Origin: Arcicella rosea
Lineage (GTDB): Bacteria; Bacteroidota; Bacteroidia; Cytophagales; Spirosomataceae
Assembly: GCF_040543805.1 (NCBI RefSeq)
Contig: NZ_JBEUMS010000011.1
Location: forward strand, 1 to 64,000
Reading direction: 5' to 3'
Length of the DNA stretch: 64,000 nt
Made by a program: the position numbers and the translations under genes. Numbering within the stretch: position 1 is the stretch's first letter; each line of letters starts with the position of its first letter. The notes under the pieces are model-generated. The model searched no databases. It was given only the letters and a program-made list of their open reading frames with translations, and was not told the origin of the DNA. Of this stretch, positions 20,001-30,012 are shown piece after piece.

Positions 20001-21581
20001 CTATTGCCATTCGATGTTCTGTTTCACTTTCGGATTTCCTTGAATTTCAATCAATGGAATCGGCAATACATAATCTTTGGCTTTTACAGTTCTTCCAACT
20101 TTATAAGTATCAGAATAGCGTTTGATGTACGCTCCAAGATAATCTGGATTTCCTCCAAATTTACTTTTACGACGAAGTTCTGGATAACCCACTTGTTCAA
20201 AAGCAAATTCATGAATAATTTCATCAACAATCGCATCTCTCAAAGCCGATTGCGAAAGTCCTTTCAAAGGTTCTAAACCAGCTCTGTCACGTAGTTTATT
20301 AATACTTGCAAAAGCATCACCTTGTCCACTTTCATTACAAGCTTCCGAATGACCAAGTAAAACATCGGCATAGCGTAAATAAATCGTATTTTTCTCAGTT
20401 GTTGACCAGTTTGTGTTCATTTCCACCAATTTGCCCGACCAAGCTTTACTAAAAATCAGTTCTTCTGGTTTGTTTGGATTTGCATTCGGGTCAACTAATC
20501 CACCAAAACGAGAAAGATTATAATCTGCTTTTTCACTCCATTTTACAATAGGGAATTCTCCTTTTGAATTTTTAGCCGTGCGTCCTGTTGGATACGATTC
20601 AATAAAAGTAGCGTCAATTCTTTTATCAGAACTTTTATAAGACATTCTGAAATCTTTCGTCGCACTTAGCCAACTCCAACCAGCGCCACCTAAATCACTT
20701 GGAAAATCTTCAGGGTTAAAGTGTGCAGAGCTATTAGTGTATTCTGATGAATTTACTTTGGCAGAAGCCTGTCCTTCAAAAATTCTTTCTCCTTGATTTT
20801 TATGGCTTATATCAAAATTACTTCCAAAATCTGCATAAAGAGTTAGCCCACTATTGTTGATAATATCTTCAGAAGTAGCTTTAGCTTCGGCCCATTTTTG
20901 TCCCCATAATTGAGCCTTCATCAACAATGTTTTTGCTGCCCATTTAGTTGCTCTACCAGCATCAGTACCAGAATATGAAGCAGGTAATACGCTTGCTGCT
21001 GCACTACAATCTGCATAGATTTGTTCAAGTACTTTTTGTTTTCCGCCATCATTACTTGGTAAATCGTTGTAGCTCTGCGTTGAAGTAATTTTCAAAGGAG
21101 GATTATCAAAATATCTTACCAATTCATAATAGTAAAAACCTCTTAAAAACTGAGCTTCTGCTTTGATGCGCTTTACTTTATCAGCATTGGCTACATCTTG
21201 AATTTTATCAGCCGTTTCGATGATATTATTCGCACGGTCAATCGAGCGATAGCACTGTTGCCAATAAGCATTGATGTAATCATCAGAAGCACTGATATTT
21301 CCTAAATTATATTGAAGTGGACCTTTCTCCCAACCTACTTGATAACCCACCAAACATTCAAATACATAACGATTGTAAAAGTGATTGAACCAATCGCCAT
21401 TGCCCATCGTAAGGTCGTCGTAAACAGCATTTACGCCTAATTCAAGTTCTTTAGCTGATTGATAAAAAGTACTTGGATTAATAAAATCTGGATTTTCTTT
21501 CAAATCCGAACATCCCGTTGCCGACAACATAATGGCCGAAGCAAGGAGTGATTTTGTATTTTTTAAGATGAAATTTTTCAT
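20001..21581 (-). CDS. SusD/RagB-family nutrient-binding lipoprotein
   Basis: A 526-residue outer-membrane lipoprotein with lipobox SATGC (Cys24). It has the SusD helical TPR-like core and family landmarks: NPSTFYQSAKELELGVNAVYDDL near the start, RIKAEAQFLRGFYYYELVRYF in the middle, and the RagB-type C-terminal region (IYLRYADVLLGHSEACNESG, INKLRDRAGL, EIIHEFAFEQVGYPELRR). It captures the oligosaccharide at the surface and lids the SusC pore encoded immediately upstream (53-nt gap). The glycan specificity cannot be read; fucose- and GH2-cleavable linkages nearby give only a hint. Confidence 0.94.
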   Translation of the reverse strand: MKNFILKNTKSLLASAIMLSATGCSDLKENPDFINPSTFYQSAKELELGVNAVYDDLTMGNGDWFNHFYNRYVFECLVGYQVGWEKGPLQYNLGNISASDDYINAYWQQCYRSIDRANNIIETADKIQDVANADKVKRIKAEAQFLRGFYYYELVRYFDNPPLKITSTQSYNDLPSNDGGKQKVLEQIYADCSAAASVLPASYSGTDAGRATKWAAKTLLMKAQLWGQKWAEAKATSEDIINNSGLTLYADFGSNFDISHKNQGERIFEGQASAKVNSSEYTNSSAHFNPEDFPSDLGGAGWSWLSATKDFRMSYKSSDKRIDATFIESYPTGRTAKNSKGEFPIVKWSEKADYNLSRFGGLVDPNANPNKPEELIFSKAWSGKLVEMNTNWSTTEKNTIYLRYADVLLGHSEACNESGQGDAFASINKLRDRAGLEPLKGLSQSALRDAIVDEIIHEFAFEQVGYPELRRKSKFGGNPDYLGAYIKRYSDTYKVGRTVKAKDYVLPIPLIEIQGNPKVKQNIEWQ

Positions 21582-21634
21582 TTCTTATATTGCTAAGAAT
21601 TTAATTTACAGTAAAATTTAATTTTGATAAAAGC

Positions 21635-24600
21635 CTAAAAACCAAGGTTTAAACCGAACGTAATCGTTCTTGCTCTTGGATAAGCATCATAGTCATCTCC
21701 ACGATTCAAATTACTTTGTCCGCCATTGTTTACTTCTGGGTCAAAACCTTTGTATTTCGTAATCAAGAATAAATTTTGTCCACTTACTGATACTCTTGCC
21801 GAACGAATAAATTTATTGTTTACAGGAATTCTATAACCCAATGAAACATTTTGAAGACGAATGAAAGAACCATCTTGAATAAAGAATGAAGATTTACGGA
21901 ATGAAATAAAATCTCTTCTTCCGTCAATCACAGGGCGAGTACCATTTTGGTTTTCTGAACTCCAAGAATCTGTCAGAATATTAGCTAACTGATTGATTTT
22001 CTGAACACCATCACCAATTTCTGACTGTTGAAGATTACGGATTTGATTACCTTGTACTCCTCTAAAAAATACGCCTAAATCAAAGTTTTTGTATTTCAAT
22101 GAAGTATTCAAACCCCACACAAATTTTGGATTTGGATTGCCGATAATCTTGTAGTCATCCGAAGTATATTTTCCATCGTTGTTTACATCAGTGTATTTCG
22201 GATAACCCGCTTTGGCTGAATAGCTCGCTCCTTCTGCATCCGTTTTGAATAAACCAGCGTACTCGTAACCACGCCAAACACCAATTGGATTTCCAGCTTC
22301 TACCCAACTTCCATCAATACCTAAGTGACCACTCGGGCTGCTTGCAAAATATGGAGTACTTTTTCCTAAATCAGCAATTTCGTTTCTTACGAATGAAATA
22401 TTTCCACCAATATCCCATTTTAAACTTCCTTTGTCGATGGCTTTGTAATTGAGCTCAAAGTCAACTCCTTTGTTGGTCAATGAACCTGAATTTAACAAAA
22501 CAGTACTGAAACCTGTACTTTGAGCGATAGAAACGTAAAGTAATAAATCAGAAGTTTTGGTATTGTACCAGTCAACGGCTAAGTCTAAACGATTATTCAA
22601 TAAACGAGTATTGAGACCAACATTCAACATCGCTGTTGATTCCCATTTTAAGTCTGGATTTGCAATATTGTTTGCACCATAACCAGCGGCCAATTGTCCT
22701 CCAAAAATATAATTGAAAGGCACTAAACCAGAGACAGATTGATAAGGAGGAATATTTGAATTACCAGTAATCCCATAACTTGCACGCAATTTCAAATCGT
22801 TGATAACTTCTGAAATTTTAGAATTTTTGAAGAATTCTTCATTAGCGATTTTCCAACCAATTGCTGCCGAAGGGAAAGTTGCCCATTTGTTGTTAGGTCC
22901 AAATTTTGAAGAACCATCTCTACGAACAGTTACGGTTAATAAGTACTTATCTAAAGCAGAATAATTTACCCTTCCGATGAATGACTCTAAATTCCATTCT
23001 TGTCTTCCAGAATATGGCGTTTGTGGTTTTGCCCCGTTTTGCAAATTCATTGAATTAACATCGTCTGAAGGCAAACCCCAAGAAGAAGCTGCATCATACT
23101 GGTTAATTTCATGCTGATTGGTATAACCTGCAGTTACATCAACATTGTGTCCTTTACTCAAGGTTTTGGTATAAGTCAGTAAGTTTTCGTTCAATAAATT
23201 CGTAAGATTACGATTGAATTTATCTAACTCACGTCCATTTTGACGACCCAAACGAGTAAAACTATTGTAGAACGATTTACGATTGGCATTTACCACATCA
23301 ACCCCAATACTTGTCTTAAATTTCAAACCTTCGATGATGCTAAAAGTAACTCCAGAAGTACCGAAAATACGGTTCGTTACATCTTTGTCATAACCTTGTT
23401 TCGCTTCGGCTACTGGATTAATGCTAAAACGACCATCATAACTTGGGTAGTTATAATTTCCATTTTGGTCATAAATAGCCACTGTTGGGTCTAAACCAAG
23501 TGCGGTAATAATCAAACCACCTGGTCCACCTCTATCAGTCGGTACATTACTTGATTCTAAATGACTGTACGACCAACTGTTACTCAAAGTAGCTTTTCCG
23601 CCCAAGAAATCATTATCTAAGTTTACACGAAATCCATAACGTTTGAAATCAGTACTAATAACAACACCTTGATTATCAAGTATATTTCCACTAAAAGCAT
23701 ATCTCATTCCTTTTGTTCCACCTGCAAATGTCAATTGATGGCTTTGAATATTTCCTTGGCGGGTCACTGCATCCAACCAGTTTGTTCCAGCTCCAGCCGC
23801 ACTTATTTGTGAAGCACTATATCGTCCTGCTCCTCCTTGGCTAACTTCTAGCTTATTGATGTACTTCATGTAATCATCCGCACGCATCAAGTCAATTTTT
23901 CTAGCAATATCTTGCATAGAATACGACGCATCGTAGGTCAAACGCCCATCTCCTTCTTTACCACGTTTTGTCGTAATCATCACCACACCATTCGCTCCTC
24001 TTGAACCATAAATAGAAGTACCAGAAGCATCTTTCAATACTTCGATAGATTCAATATCATTCGGGTTCAACATCGCCAAAGCGTTTGAAGGCTGTCTGTT
24101 TCCGCCAGTTCCGAGTGCATTATTGTCTGGATAAATTGGCAATCCATCAATTACATACAATGGTTCTGAACCACTCAAAATTGAGTTCGGTCCTCTCACT
24201 CGCACCGAAAGCCCACCACCCGGAGCAGCAGAAGCTTGCGATACTTGTACCCCAGCAACTCTACCTTGTAAGGCTTGGTCTAATGAAGAAACTGGAAATT
24301 CTTTGATTACATCTCCTTTGATACTCGAAACCGAAGCAGTTAAATCACTCTTTTTCACTTGCCCATAACCCACAACCACTACTTCTTCCAAGGCTTGTAC
24401 ATCTACAGCCAATTCTACATTTACATTGGTTTTATTACCAATAGCAACTTCTTGAGATTTGAAACCCACAAAACTAAATACCAATACCGCATTTGCAGGA
24501 ACATCAATTTTATAAGTACCATCTAATGCCGTTGTTGTACCTCTTTTAGACTGTTTTTCAAAAATACTTACTCCTGCAAGTGTTTCATTATTGCTTCCTG

Positions 24601-24706
24601 TTACTTTACCAGTAACCGACCTTTGGGCAAAGGTCGAAAACCCTGTGACAGCTAAAAGAATAAAACCATAAGCTATTCTTCTGCTTTTTTGTAATAATTG
24701 CTTCAT
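21635..24706 (-). CDS. SusC/RagA-family TonB-dependent transporter
   Basis: A 1023-residue outer-membrane transporter. After the signal peptide (1-27, ending TFAQ) comes the carboxypeptidase-D-like domain (about 28-105), the TonB box region with EEVVVVGYG, the plug (about 120-240, GVQVSQASAAPGG through LYVIDGLPIYPDN) and a beta-barrel ending in FGLNLGF with the terminal Phe expected for BAM insertion. It imports glycan fragments across the outer membrane with SusD, using TonB energy. There is no N-terminal extension of the type that signals to anti-sigma factors, which agrees with regulation by the nearby AraC protein. Confidence 0.95.
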   Translation of the reverse strand: MKQLLQKSRRIAYGFILLAVTGFSTFAQRSVTGKVTGSNNETLAGVSIFEKQSKRGTTTALDGTYKIDVPANAVLVFSFVGFKSQEVAIGNKTNVNVELAVDVQALEEVVVVGYGQVKKSDLTASVSSIKGDVIKEFPVSSLDQALQGRVAGVQVSQASAAPGGGLSVRVRGPNSILSGSEPLYVIDGLPIYPDNNALGTGGNRQPSNALAMLNPNDIESIEVLKDASGTSIYGSRGANGVVMITTKRGKEGDGRLTYDASYSMQDIARKIDLMRADDYMKYINKLEVSQGGAGRYSASQISAAGAGTNWLDAVTRQGNIQSHQLTFAGGTKGMRYAFSGNILDNQGVVISTDFKRYGFRVNLDNDFLGGKATLSNSWSYSHLESSNVPTDRGGPGGLIITALGLDPTVAIYDQNGNYNYPSYDGRFSINPVAEAKQGYDKDVTNRIFGTSGVTFSIIEGLKFKTSIGVDVVNANRKSFYNSFTRLGRQNGRELDKFNRNLTNLLNENLLTYTKTLSKGHNVDVTAGYTNQHEINQYDAASSWGLPSDDVNSMNLQNGAKPQTPYSGRQEWNLESFIGRVNYSALDKYLLTVTVRRDGSSKFGPNNKWATFPSAAIGWKIANEEFFKNSKISEVINDLKLRASYGITGNSNIPPYQSVSGLVPFNYIFGGQLAAGYGANNIANPDLKWESTAMLNVGLNTRLLNNRLDLAVDWYNTKTSDLLLYVSIAQSTGFSTVLLNSGSLTNKGVDFELNYKAIDKGSLKWDIGGNISFVRNEIADLGKSTPYFASSPSGHLGIDGSWVEAGNPIGVWRGYEYAGLFKTDAEGASYSAKAGYPKYTDVNNDGKYTSDDYKIIGNPNPKFVWGLNTSLKYKNFDLGVFFRGVQGNQIRNLQQSEIGDGVQKINQLANILTDSWSSENQNGTRPVIDGRRDFISFRKSSFFIQDGSFIRLQNVSLGYRIPVNNKFIRSARVSVSGQNLFLITKYKGFDPEVNNGGQSNLNRGDDYDAYPRARTITFGLNLGF

Positions 24707-25134
24707 ATACAGTTTTATAATAGTTAAATGTTAATTAGAAAATTATCGAAATAGTAAAATAAAATATTGAAATATTATAAATTTCACCTTGCAAAATTGA
24801 TTGAAGCAGAGAAGCAAAACAATGGATATTTATTCAAAAGAATGGATTATATTATTGTTTGTTATATTATTTTTCAAAGTAATTTTGTTGTTTTTCAAGC
24901 ACGTCGAAATAACATAGCAAGTACTTATTACTCTAAAAAAATAGACTTTTTTGTATTTTATCAAGATTAAAATCAATTCACAAGCCATATTTCACTAAAA
25001 GAATATAATAATTTCTGTTACTTGATGATAGACAATTAACTTATACGATTGTTTTGGAAGCTAAACATACAGACATAAAAAAAGCGACCTTGATTGCTCA
25101 AAGTCGCTTTTGTACTCTTTAAAAAATTATTGGC
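24707..25134. other. Gene-free region upstream of SusC
   Basis: About 430 nt of very AT-rich DNA. It must contain the SusC promoter on the minus strand, but I find no full TAnnTTTG match with a properly spaced TTG. The only clear structure is the hairpin at 25077-25111 belonging to the neighbouring gene. A 67-codon plus-strand frame (24767-24970) has no recognisable features and I do not call it. Confidence 0.6.
25077..25111 (-). terminator. Intrinsic terminator of the outer-membrane barrel gene
   Basis: AAAAGCGAC (25080-25088) pairs with GTCGCTTTT (25103-25111). On the minus strand the stem is followed by an uninterrupted run of U residues. It begins 23 nt past the stop codon of the gene at 25135-27723. 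The A/T flanks are symmetrical, so it could also stop plus-strand transcription. Confidence 0.8.
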
Positions 25135-27723
25135 TTATCTCGGACGACCGCCACCTGCTGCTGGAGTTGCCGCTGGTTGTTGTTGCTGACCGCCACCGCC
25201 ATTTCCGCCATCACCACCACCGTCTTTCAAGTCATCGTTATTCACAGATTTCTTTCTTTTCTTCGGTGCATCAAAAGTCATTTTTCCAATACGGTAACTG
25301 AAGTTAATTTTGAAGTTCATGTTACGTAAAGTATTTGTACTTGTTTGTGAAATCGTTGATGATTCAATGCTGTTGTTAATTTTGAATCCGCCAGGAGTAA
25401 AGAAGTTTTCAGCACCTAAACCAATACTTCCTTTTTTGTTCAAGAAGTCTTTCTTTACACTTAAGCTATAGATTCCAAAACCTCCTTGGCTACCTTGTAA
25501 TTGTACTTGGCGACCACGGTAGAACGAGAATACCTGTAAGCCCCAGCCTTTTGTCAGGTTATAACTACCAAACATTCTAAAACTTGCTACCCAACCTTCG
25601 TTTTTAGCATTTAAAAGTGGATTCGGGTTATTGTTATTCAATTTAGAATAATACACATCTGTTCCTCCACCCAATTGGAATTTGTTTGAAATATTTACAT
25701 TTCCAAATAAGTTCATCCCATAAGCATCTTCATTACCGATGTTTTGGAAAGTTGTTAAAAGGAATGGTTTTCCTTGTGCATCAACTTCGTTAGTACGAAT
25801 ACTTTGGATAGAACCCGTTGTATTACGCATAAACAATGCGGTAGTCAAGAATGTATTTTTGAAAAAAGTATTTACTGTAAATTCATAATTGTTCGTAAAC
25901 TCTGGCGATAAGTTCGGATTACCTTCTGTAACATTTGAAGGGTTAGAAGCATTACGGTTCGGGTTCAAGAATTGTAATGATGGTCTTTGAATACGACGGT
26001 TATAAGCCAATTTCAAAGTAGTTCCACCTTTCAAACTTTTAGAGACATTGAAGCTTGGTACGAATGTTCCATAGCTTGGAATGTTAATATCAGTTTTAGT
26101 TCCACCCTCAGCTGTTTGAATAGCGTTGATAGTTGTGTATTCGTAACGTCCACCTGCTTTGAAGCTATATTTTTTCTTCGTCGTTAAAGTATAAGAAAAA
26201 TATGATGCCGCAATGTTTTGGTCATAATCTAATGAACCGCTATTTCCAATCTGAGTAAAATTACTGTTTACTTGTCTGAAAATTCCTTTTCCACCAAATT
26301 CAATCATTTGTGTTTTACCAATTGGTGATTGATAATCAGCTTGTAAAGTAGCTTCTTGATTATAGCTTGGGTTGATATTTGTAATACGACTCAAAGAATC
26401 TGGTACTCCACGAATGATGTTTGTAAAATTATTTTTACGGTCGTTACGGCTATATTGAGCTGACAAACTGAATTCTTGTTGTGGTTTTGCAAAAAGGTGT
26501 GTATAATCAACATTCAAATCTACTGTTCCTGAATTATCTTTAGTTTCTACATCACGAATACTTGAAGTACTTGTGCCATCAGCTCTTTTGATAATAGTAG
26601 ATAGAGCATCTTGAAAAGTATTTTGATTTCTTGCACCATAACGAGCAGAAGCTGTAATCGAATTAGTTTTGTTGATGTCCCAATCCCAACCTAGTTGGTA
26701 CGAACCAAATAATCCATTGTTACGAGTAGCTGCACTTTGTGTAGTACTTGTTCCATTCAATACGCCATTAGTTTTTGATAATTGTTCGTTTACAAAATCT
26801 CCGTTTACGTTGTAATTAGCACGACCAAAACCACCTAATGAAAAGCCCATATTACCTTTTCTGTAGTTTCCATTCAATGACATATTTCCACCACGAATAC
26901 CAACACTACTATCGAAGTTCAAGGTCAAACCTTGTAAAGTATTCTTTTTAGTAATAATATTGATAATCCCTGAAGAACCTTCTGCATCATATTTAGCCGA
27001 AGGAGAAGTAATTACTTCAACCGACTTAATCATATCTGAAGGAATTTGTTTCAAAGCATCTGCAACACTACTTGCTACAATTGTTGAAGGTTTGTTGTTA
27101 ATCAATACCTTAACGTTTTGGCTACCACGAAGCGTAACGTTTCCGTCTAAATCTACCGATAATGAAGGTACTTTTCTTAAAACATCTGTTGCATCACCGC
27201 CTTTGTTAGTTCCATCTTTTTCGGCATTGTAAACCATTCTGTCAACTTTGTCTTCAATTAAAGAGCGTTGTCCTTCTACAGTAACTTCTTGTAAAATTTC
27301 ACTTTTTTGGCTTAATTTAATCACGCCTAAATCGATGTCATCATTTTTGTTGACAATCTTCACCTCTACTCTTTTAGATTGATAACCCAAGAAAGTAATC
27401 GCTAATATGTAATCGCCAGTGGCTACTTTTGCCAAGGTAAATTTACCTTTATCGTCGCAAACTGTTCCGTCAACTGGTTTATTCGTTGCTTTTGCGATTA
27501 ATGCTATACTGGCAAATTCAACGGCTTTAGTTGCTGCTGAATCAATGATATAACCAGTAATTTTTGCCGAGCCTTTTGGTGCTGCCTGAGCTGTTCCGGG
27601 AATTGCGGTAGCTTCTCTGCTACGTCCGCCACCCATTCCGCCCATTCCGCCACCTGGAAACTGGGCGAAAAGATTAGCACTGATAAGACTGACTAACGTT
27701 AGGGATAATAATAATTTTTTCAT
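25135..27723 (-). CDS. Outer-membrane beta-barrel family (TonB-receptor-like) protein
   Basis: The start is the ATG at 27723, which puts MKKLLLSLTLVSLISANLFA at the N-terminus as a signal peptide; the open frame runs 44 codons further upstream but that would bury the signal. The mature 862-residue protein begins with a Gly-rich stretch (GGGMGGMGGG), then a carboxypeptidase-regulatory-like domain (about 45-130), a plug-like domain (EGQRSLIEDKVDRMVYNAEKD, VLRKVPSLSVD) and a barrel. After the last barrel strands there is an unusual hydrophilic tail with KKRKKS, poly-Gly and poly-Gln. The ligand is unknown. It stands alone with its own terminator. Confidence 0.88.
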   Translation of the reverse strand: MKKLLLSLTLVSLISANLFAQFPGGGMGGMGGGRSREATAIPGTAQAAPKGSAKITGYIIDSAATKAVEFASIALIAKATNKPVDGTVCDDKGKFTLAKVATGDYILAITFLGYQSKRVEVKIVNKNDDIDLGVIKLSQKSEILQEVTVEGQRSLIEDKVDRMVYNAEKDGTNKGGDATDVLRKVPSLSVDLDGNVTLRGSQNVKVLINNKPSTIVASSVADALKQIPSDMIKSVEVITSPSAKYDAEGSSGIINIITKKNTLQGLTLNFDSSVGIRGGNMSLNGNYRKGNMGFSLGGFGRANYNVNGDFVNEQLSKTNGVLNGTSTTQSAATRNNGLFGSYQLGWDWDINKTNSITASARYGARNQNTFQDALSTIIKRADGTSTSSIRDVETKDNSGTVDLNVDYTHLFAKPQQEFSLSAQYSRNDRKNNFTNIIRGVPDSLSRITNINPSYNQEATLQADYQSPIGKTQMIEFGGKGIFRQVNSNFTQIGNSGSLDYDQNIAASYFSYTLTTKKKYSFKAGGRYEYTTINAIQTAEGGTKTDINIPSYGTFVPSFNVSKSLKGGTTLKLAYNRRIQRPSLQFLNPNRNASNPSNVTEGNPNLSPEFTNNYEFTVNTFFKNTFLTTALFMRNTTGSIQSIRTNEVDAQGKPFLLTTFQNIGNEDAYGMNLFGNVNISNKFQLGGGTDVYYSKLNNNNPNPLLNAKNEGWVASFRMFGSYNLTKGWGLQVFSFYRGRQVQLQGSQGGFGIYSLSVKKDFLNKKGSIGLGAENFFTPGGFKINNSIESSTISQTSTNTLRNMNFKINFSYRIGKMTFDAPKKRKKSVNNDDLKDGGGDGGNGGGGQQQQPAATPAAGGGRPR

Positions 27724-28089
27724 AAATATAATTTTATAATGTTCGCTCTTTTCTGTAACTAGAAACAAAGTTGGGATAAATAGTTTATTGAATAAATTAA
27801 AAAAGTACAAATGGATTGATTTTGAGATAAAAGGAAAAGTAGGAAAATCAAGCATTAGACAACGTTACAACACAAAAATTGCATAGCCATTTCTTAGATT
27901 ATGACTATTTTCGACCAAATACAGAAGTGTGTCGGTGAATGACAATTATTTTAGGACTCAATTTTAAGAAGCCTCAAATTGAGCATTTTTTGAAGTGAAG
28001 GCAAGACAAATTGATGCTGAATTAACCTATTTTCTCACCTTCTTTATGTGGTATTTTATCGTAGTTTGAGTTGTACACTCAACAATAAA
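27724..28089. other. Gene-free region, little structure
   Basis: About 365 nt between two minus-strand genes. The promoter of the barrel gene should be here; CAACTTTG on the minus strand, about 45 nt above its start, is one base from the TAnnTTTG consensus. An 8-bp inverted repeat (CTCAATTT/AAATTGAG, near 27960-27990) may mark the end of the ypdA transcript. Nothing else is recognised. Confidence 0.5.
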
Positions 28090-29088
28090 TCAATAATTAG
28101 GTTGATGAATTTCTTTCCCTGTGATTTTTTGCAAAATTTTTACCGCATGAATTCTTGAATTTTCAATAAATAAAGAATGCGTATTCATTCCTCCACAAAT
28201 TACACCTGCTAAATAAATATTTGGCAAATTCGTTTCTTGGGTTTCTTCATCATAAGTAGGTTTCAAGATTTCATCGTCTGATAAAGTAATACCTATTTTT
28301 CGTAAAAAATCTAAATTAGGCTGATAGCCTGTCATCGCAATTACATAGTCATTTTGAATAGTAACGATACCTTCTGGCGTTTTGATGTCTATTTCATCTT
28401 GACGAACAGCCGCTACTTCCGAATTGAAATAAGCTTTGATAGAACCTTCTTTGATTCTGTTTTCAATATCTGGTTTTGCCCAATACTTTACTCTGCTTCC
28501 AATTTCGCTTTGTCTGATAATCATGGTTACTTCCGCTCCTTTTCTCCATGTTTCTAAGGCTGCATCAACAGCTGAATTGTTCGCACCGACTACGGCAACC
28601 TTTTGTAAAGCATAAAAATGTGGTTCTTCGTAATAGTGTGTTACTTTCGGTAAATCCTCACCAGACACATTCATTAAATATGGAATATCGTAAAAACCAG
28701 TCGCAATAATAATGTGCTGAGTTTGATATTCGGCTTTACTTGTTTTCAGCTTATAATTAATTTCATCACTTTCTTGATTACTCTTGCTGATTTGTTCAAC
28801 GCTTTCAAAAAGTTTAATATGCAATTTTCGGTGAATAGCAACTCTACGATAATACTCTAAAGCTTCTGAACGAGTAGGTTTGGCATTATTAGAAACAAAA
28901 GGAACATCTCCAATTTCAAGTCTATCAGAAGTACTGAAAAAAGTCATGTTAGATGGATAATTATACAGGGAATTCACCAAACAGCCTTTTTCTAAAATCA
29001 CATAATTTAAACCAGCCGATTGCGCTTCCAATCCACAAGCCAAGCCGATAGGTCCACCGCCAATAATAATCAAGTCGTAGTGTTGCAT
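28090..29088 (-). CDS. ypdA: YpdA-family FAD/NAD(P)-dependent disulfide reductase
   Basis: A 332-residue flavoprotein. FAD-binding IIIGGGPIGLACG lies at residues 7-19, a second nucleotide-binding motif VAVVGANNSAVDAALE in the middle (about 165-180), and an FAD-contacting YLAGVICGG near the C-terminus. The pattern matches YpdA, the putative bacillithiol disulfide reductase, and there is no CxxC redox pair, which separates it from thioredoxin reductases. It would keep low-molecular-weight thiol reduced in the cytoplasm. I use the ATG at 29088; the longer frame begins at a GTG close to the intergenic hairpin. No bacillithiol synthesis genes are in the window. Confidence 0.85.
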   Translation of the reverse strand: MQHYDLIIIGGGPIGLACGLEAQSAGLNYVILEKGCLVNSLYNYPSNMTFFSTSDRLEIGDVPFVSNNAKPTRSEALEYYRRVAIHRKLHIKLFESVEQISKSNQESDEINYKLKTSKAEYQTQHIIIATGFYDIPYLMNVSGEDLPKVTHYYEEPHFYALQKVAVVGANNSAVDAALETWRKGAEVTMIIRQSEIGSRVKYWAKPDIENRIKEGSIKAYFNSEVAAVRQDEIDIKTPEGIVTIQNDYVIAMTGYQPNLDFLRKIGITLSDDEILKPTYDEETQETNLPNIYLAGVICGGMNTHSLFIENSRIHAVKILQKITGKEIHQPNY

Positions 29089-29128
29089 AAATTTTAAATA
29101 AACATTTTCTTTGTTGGCTAACACATAA

Positions 29129-29162
29129 AAGCCCGCAAGAGTTCTGAAACGCTTGCGGGCTT
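29129..29162 (-). terminator. Intrinsic terminator of the GIN-domain operon
   Basis: An 11-bp perfect GC-rich stem (29129-29139 with 29152-29162) with a 12-nt loop, followed by TTTT on the minus strand and AGTTTTT on the plus strand. It starts 21 nt past the stop of the gene at 29184-29897 and ends the padR-PspC-GIN transcript before ypdA. Confidence 0.85.
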
Positions 29163-29183
29163 AGTTTTTAATTACTGGTAAAT

Positions 29184-29897
29184 TTATTCAGCGCTTTTTA
29201 CTGAAGAAGCACCAGAAACATCAGATCTGACAGAAGGTTGACCTTTATATCTTACAGAAGAAGCTCCACTAGCTTCTACATTTAAAGTTTTGCTTGCATT
29301 TACTTTAGCAGAACTTGCGCCAGAAACTTCGGCATCAACATCTCTTGCTATAAAATTGTAAGAATCAACATTACTTGCACCAGAAAGATCAAAGTTTAGT
29401 TTAGAGGTCTTACCGTTCAATTTCAACCTAGATGCTCCAGAGCAATCTAAATTTACTTTGTCGGCATTGATATTTACTTCGGCATTAGCAGCACCCGAGA
29501 ATTTCAAAGTAACGTCTTCTAAATCATTGAAACCTGAAATTTTAGACTTTGTTGCACCAGAAAAATCAACTTGTTTCAGATTTGGCATCACAATCGTAAA
29601 GCTTACTCTTTTACGATTATTATTCCATTTCCAACCTTTGCTGTCACGGTACTTCACAATCAATGTACTGCCGCTTAATCTTACATCCAAATCTTCAAGG
29701 TCTTCTGAACGTTCAGCATCCACTTGTACTTTGTAAGTATTTCCGTATTTCACATCAATTACAAAAGCACTTGCCATATCTAACTTATCAAAACCTTTTA
29801 ACGAATACTCTTTTGTATTTTGAGCAAACATTACATTAGTAATTCCCAATAAAAAACTCAATAGTAAAGTGTTACGAAAGTAGGTTTTAGTATTCAT
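29184..29897 (-). CDS. Secreted head-GIN-domain (DUF2807) protein
   Basis: A 237-residue exported protein with signal peptide (about 1-25, FLLGITNVMFAQ). The rest is a putative auto-transporter adhesin head (GIN/DUF2807) domain: short repeating beta strands with alternating small residues, seen in the repeated SGAS/SGAT steps (VDFSGATKSKISG, LKFSGAANAEVN, LDCSGASRLKLNG, DVSGASSVKS), a right-handed beta-solenoid signature. The function is unknown. It follows the PspC/GIN fusion by 115 nt, and both carry the same domain, suggesting a shared envelope role. Confidence 0.88.
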   Translation of the reverse strand: MNTKTYFRNTLLLSFLLGITNVMFAQNTKEYSLKGFDKLDMASAFVIDVKYGNTYKVQVDAERSEDLEDLDVRLSGSTLIVKYRDSKGWKWNNNRKRVSFTIVMPNLKQVDFSGATKSKISGFNDLEDVTLKFSGAANAEVNINADKVNLDCSGASRLKLNGKTSKLNFDLSGASNVDSYNFIARDVDAEVSGASSAKVNASKTLNVEASGASSVRYKGQPSVRSDVSGASSVKSAE

Positions 29898-30012
29898 GTC
29901 TTTGTTGTTTATAGTATTTTCTATTGAGATGCAATCTATCGTACAAAGGTTGCAAGAAGACTGATTTTTTTATGAAAGGTTTTTGATGCTGACCAATCAA
30001 TGATTTTCAATC

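Noticed and set aside
24767..24970. 67-codon plus-strand frame upstream of SusC
   Set aside because: Lies in very AT-rich promoter DNA, starts without a ribosome-binding signal and has no recognisable pattern.
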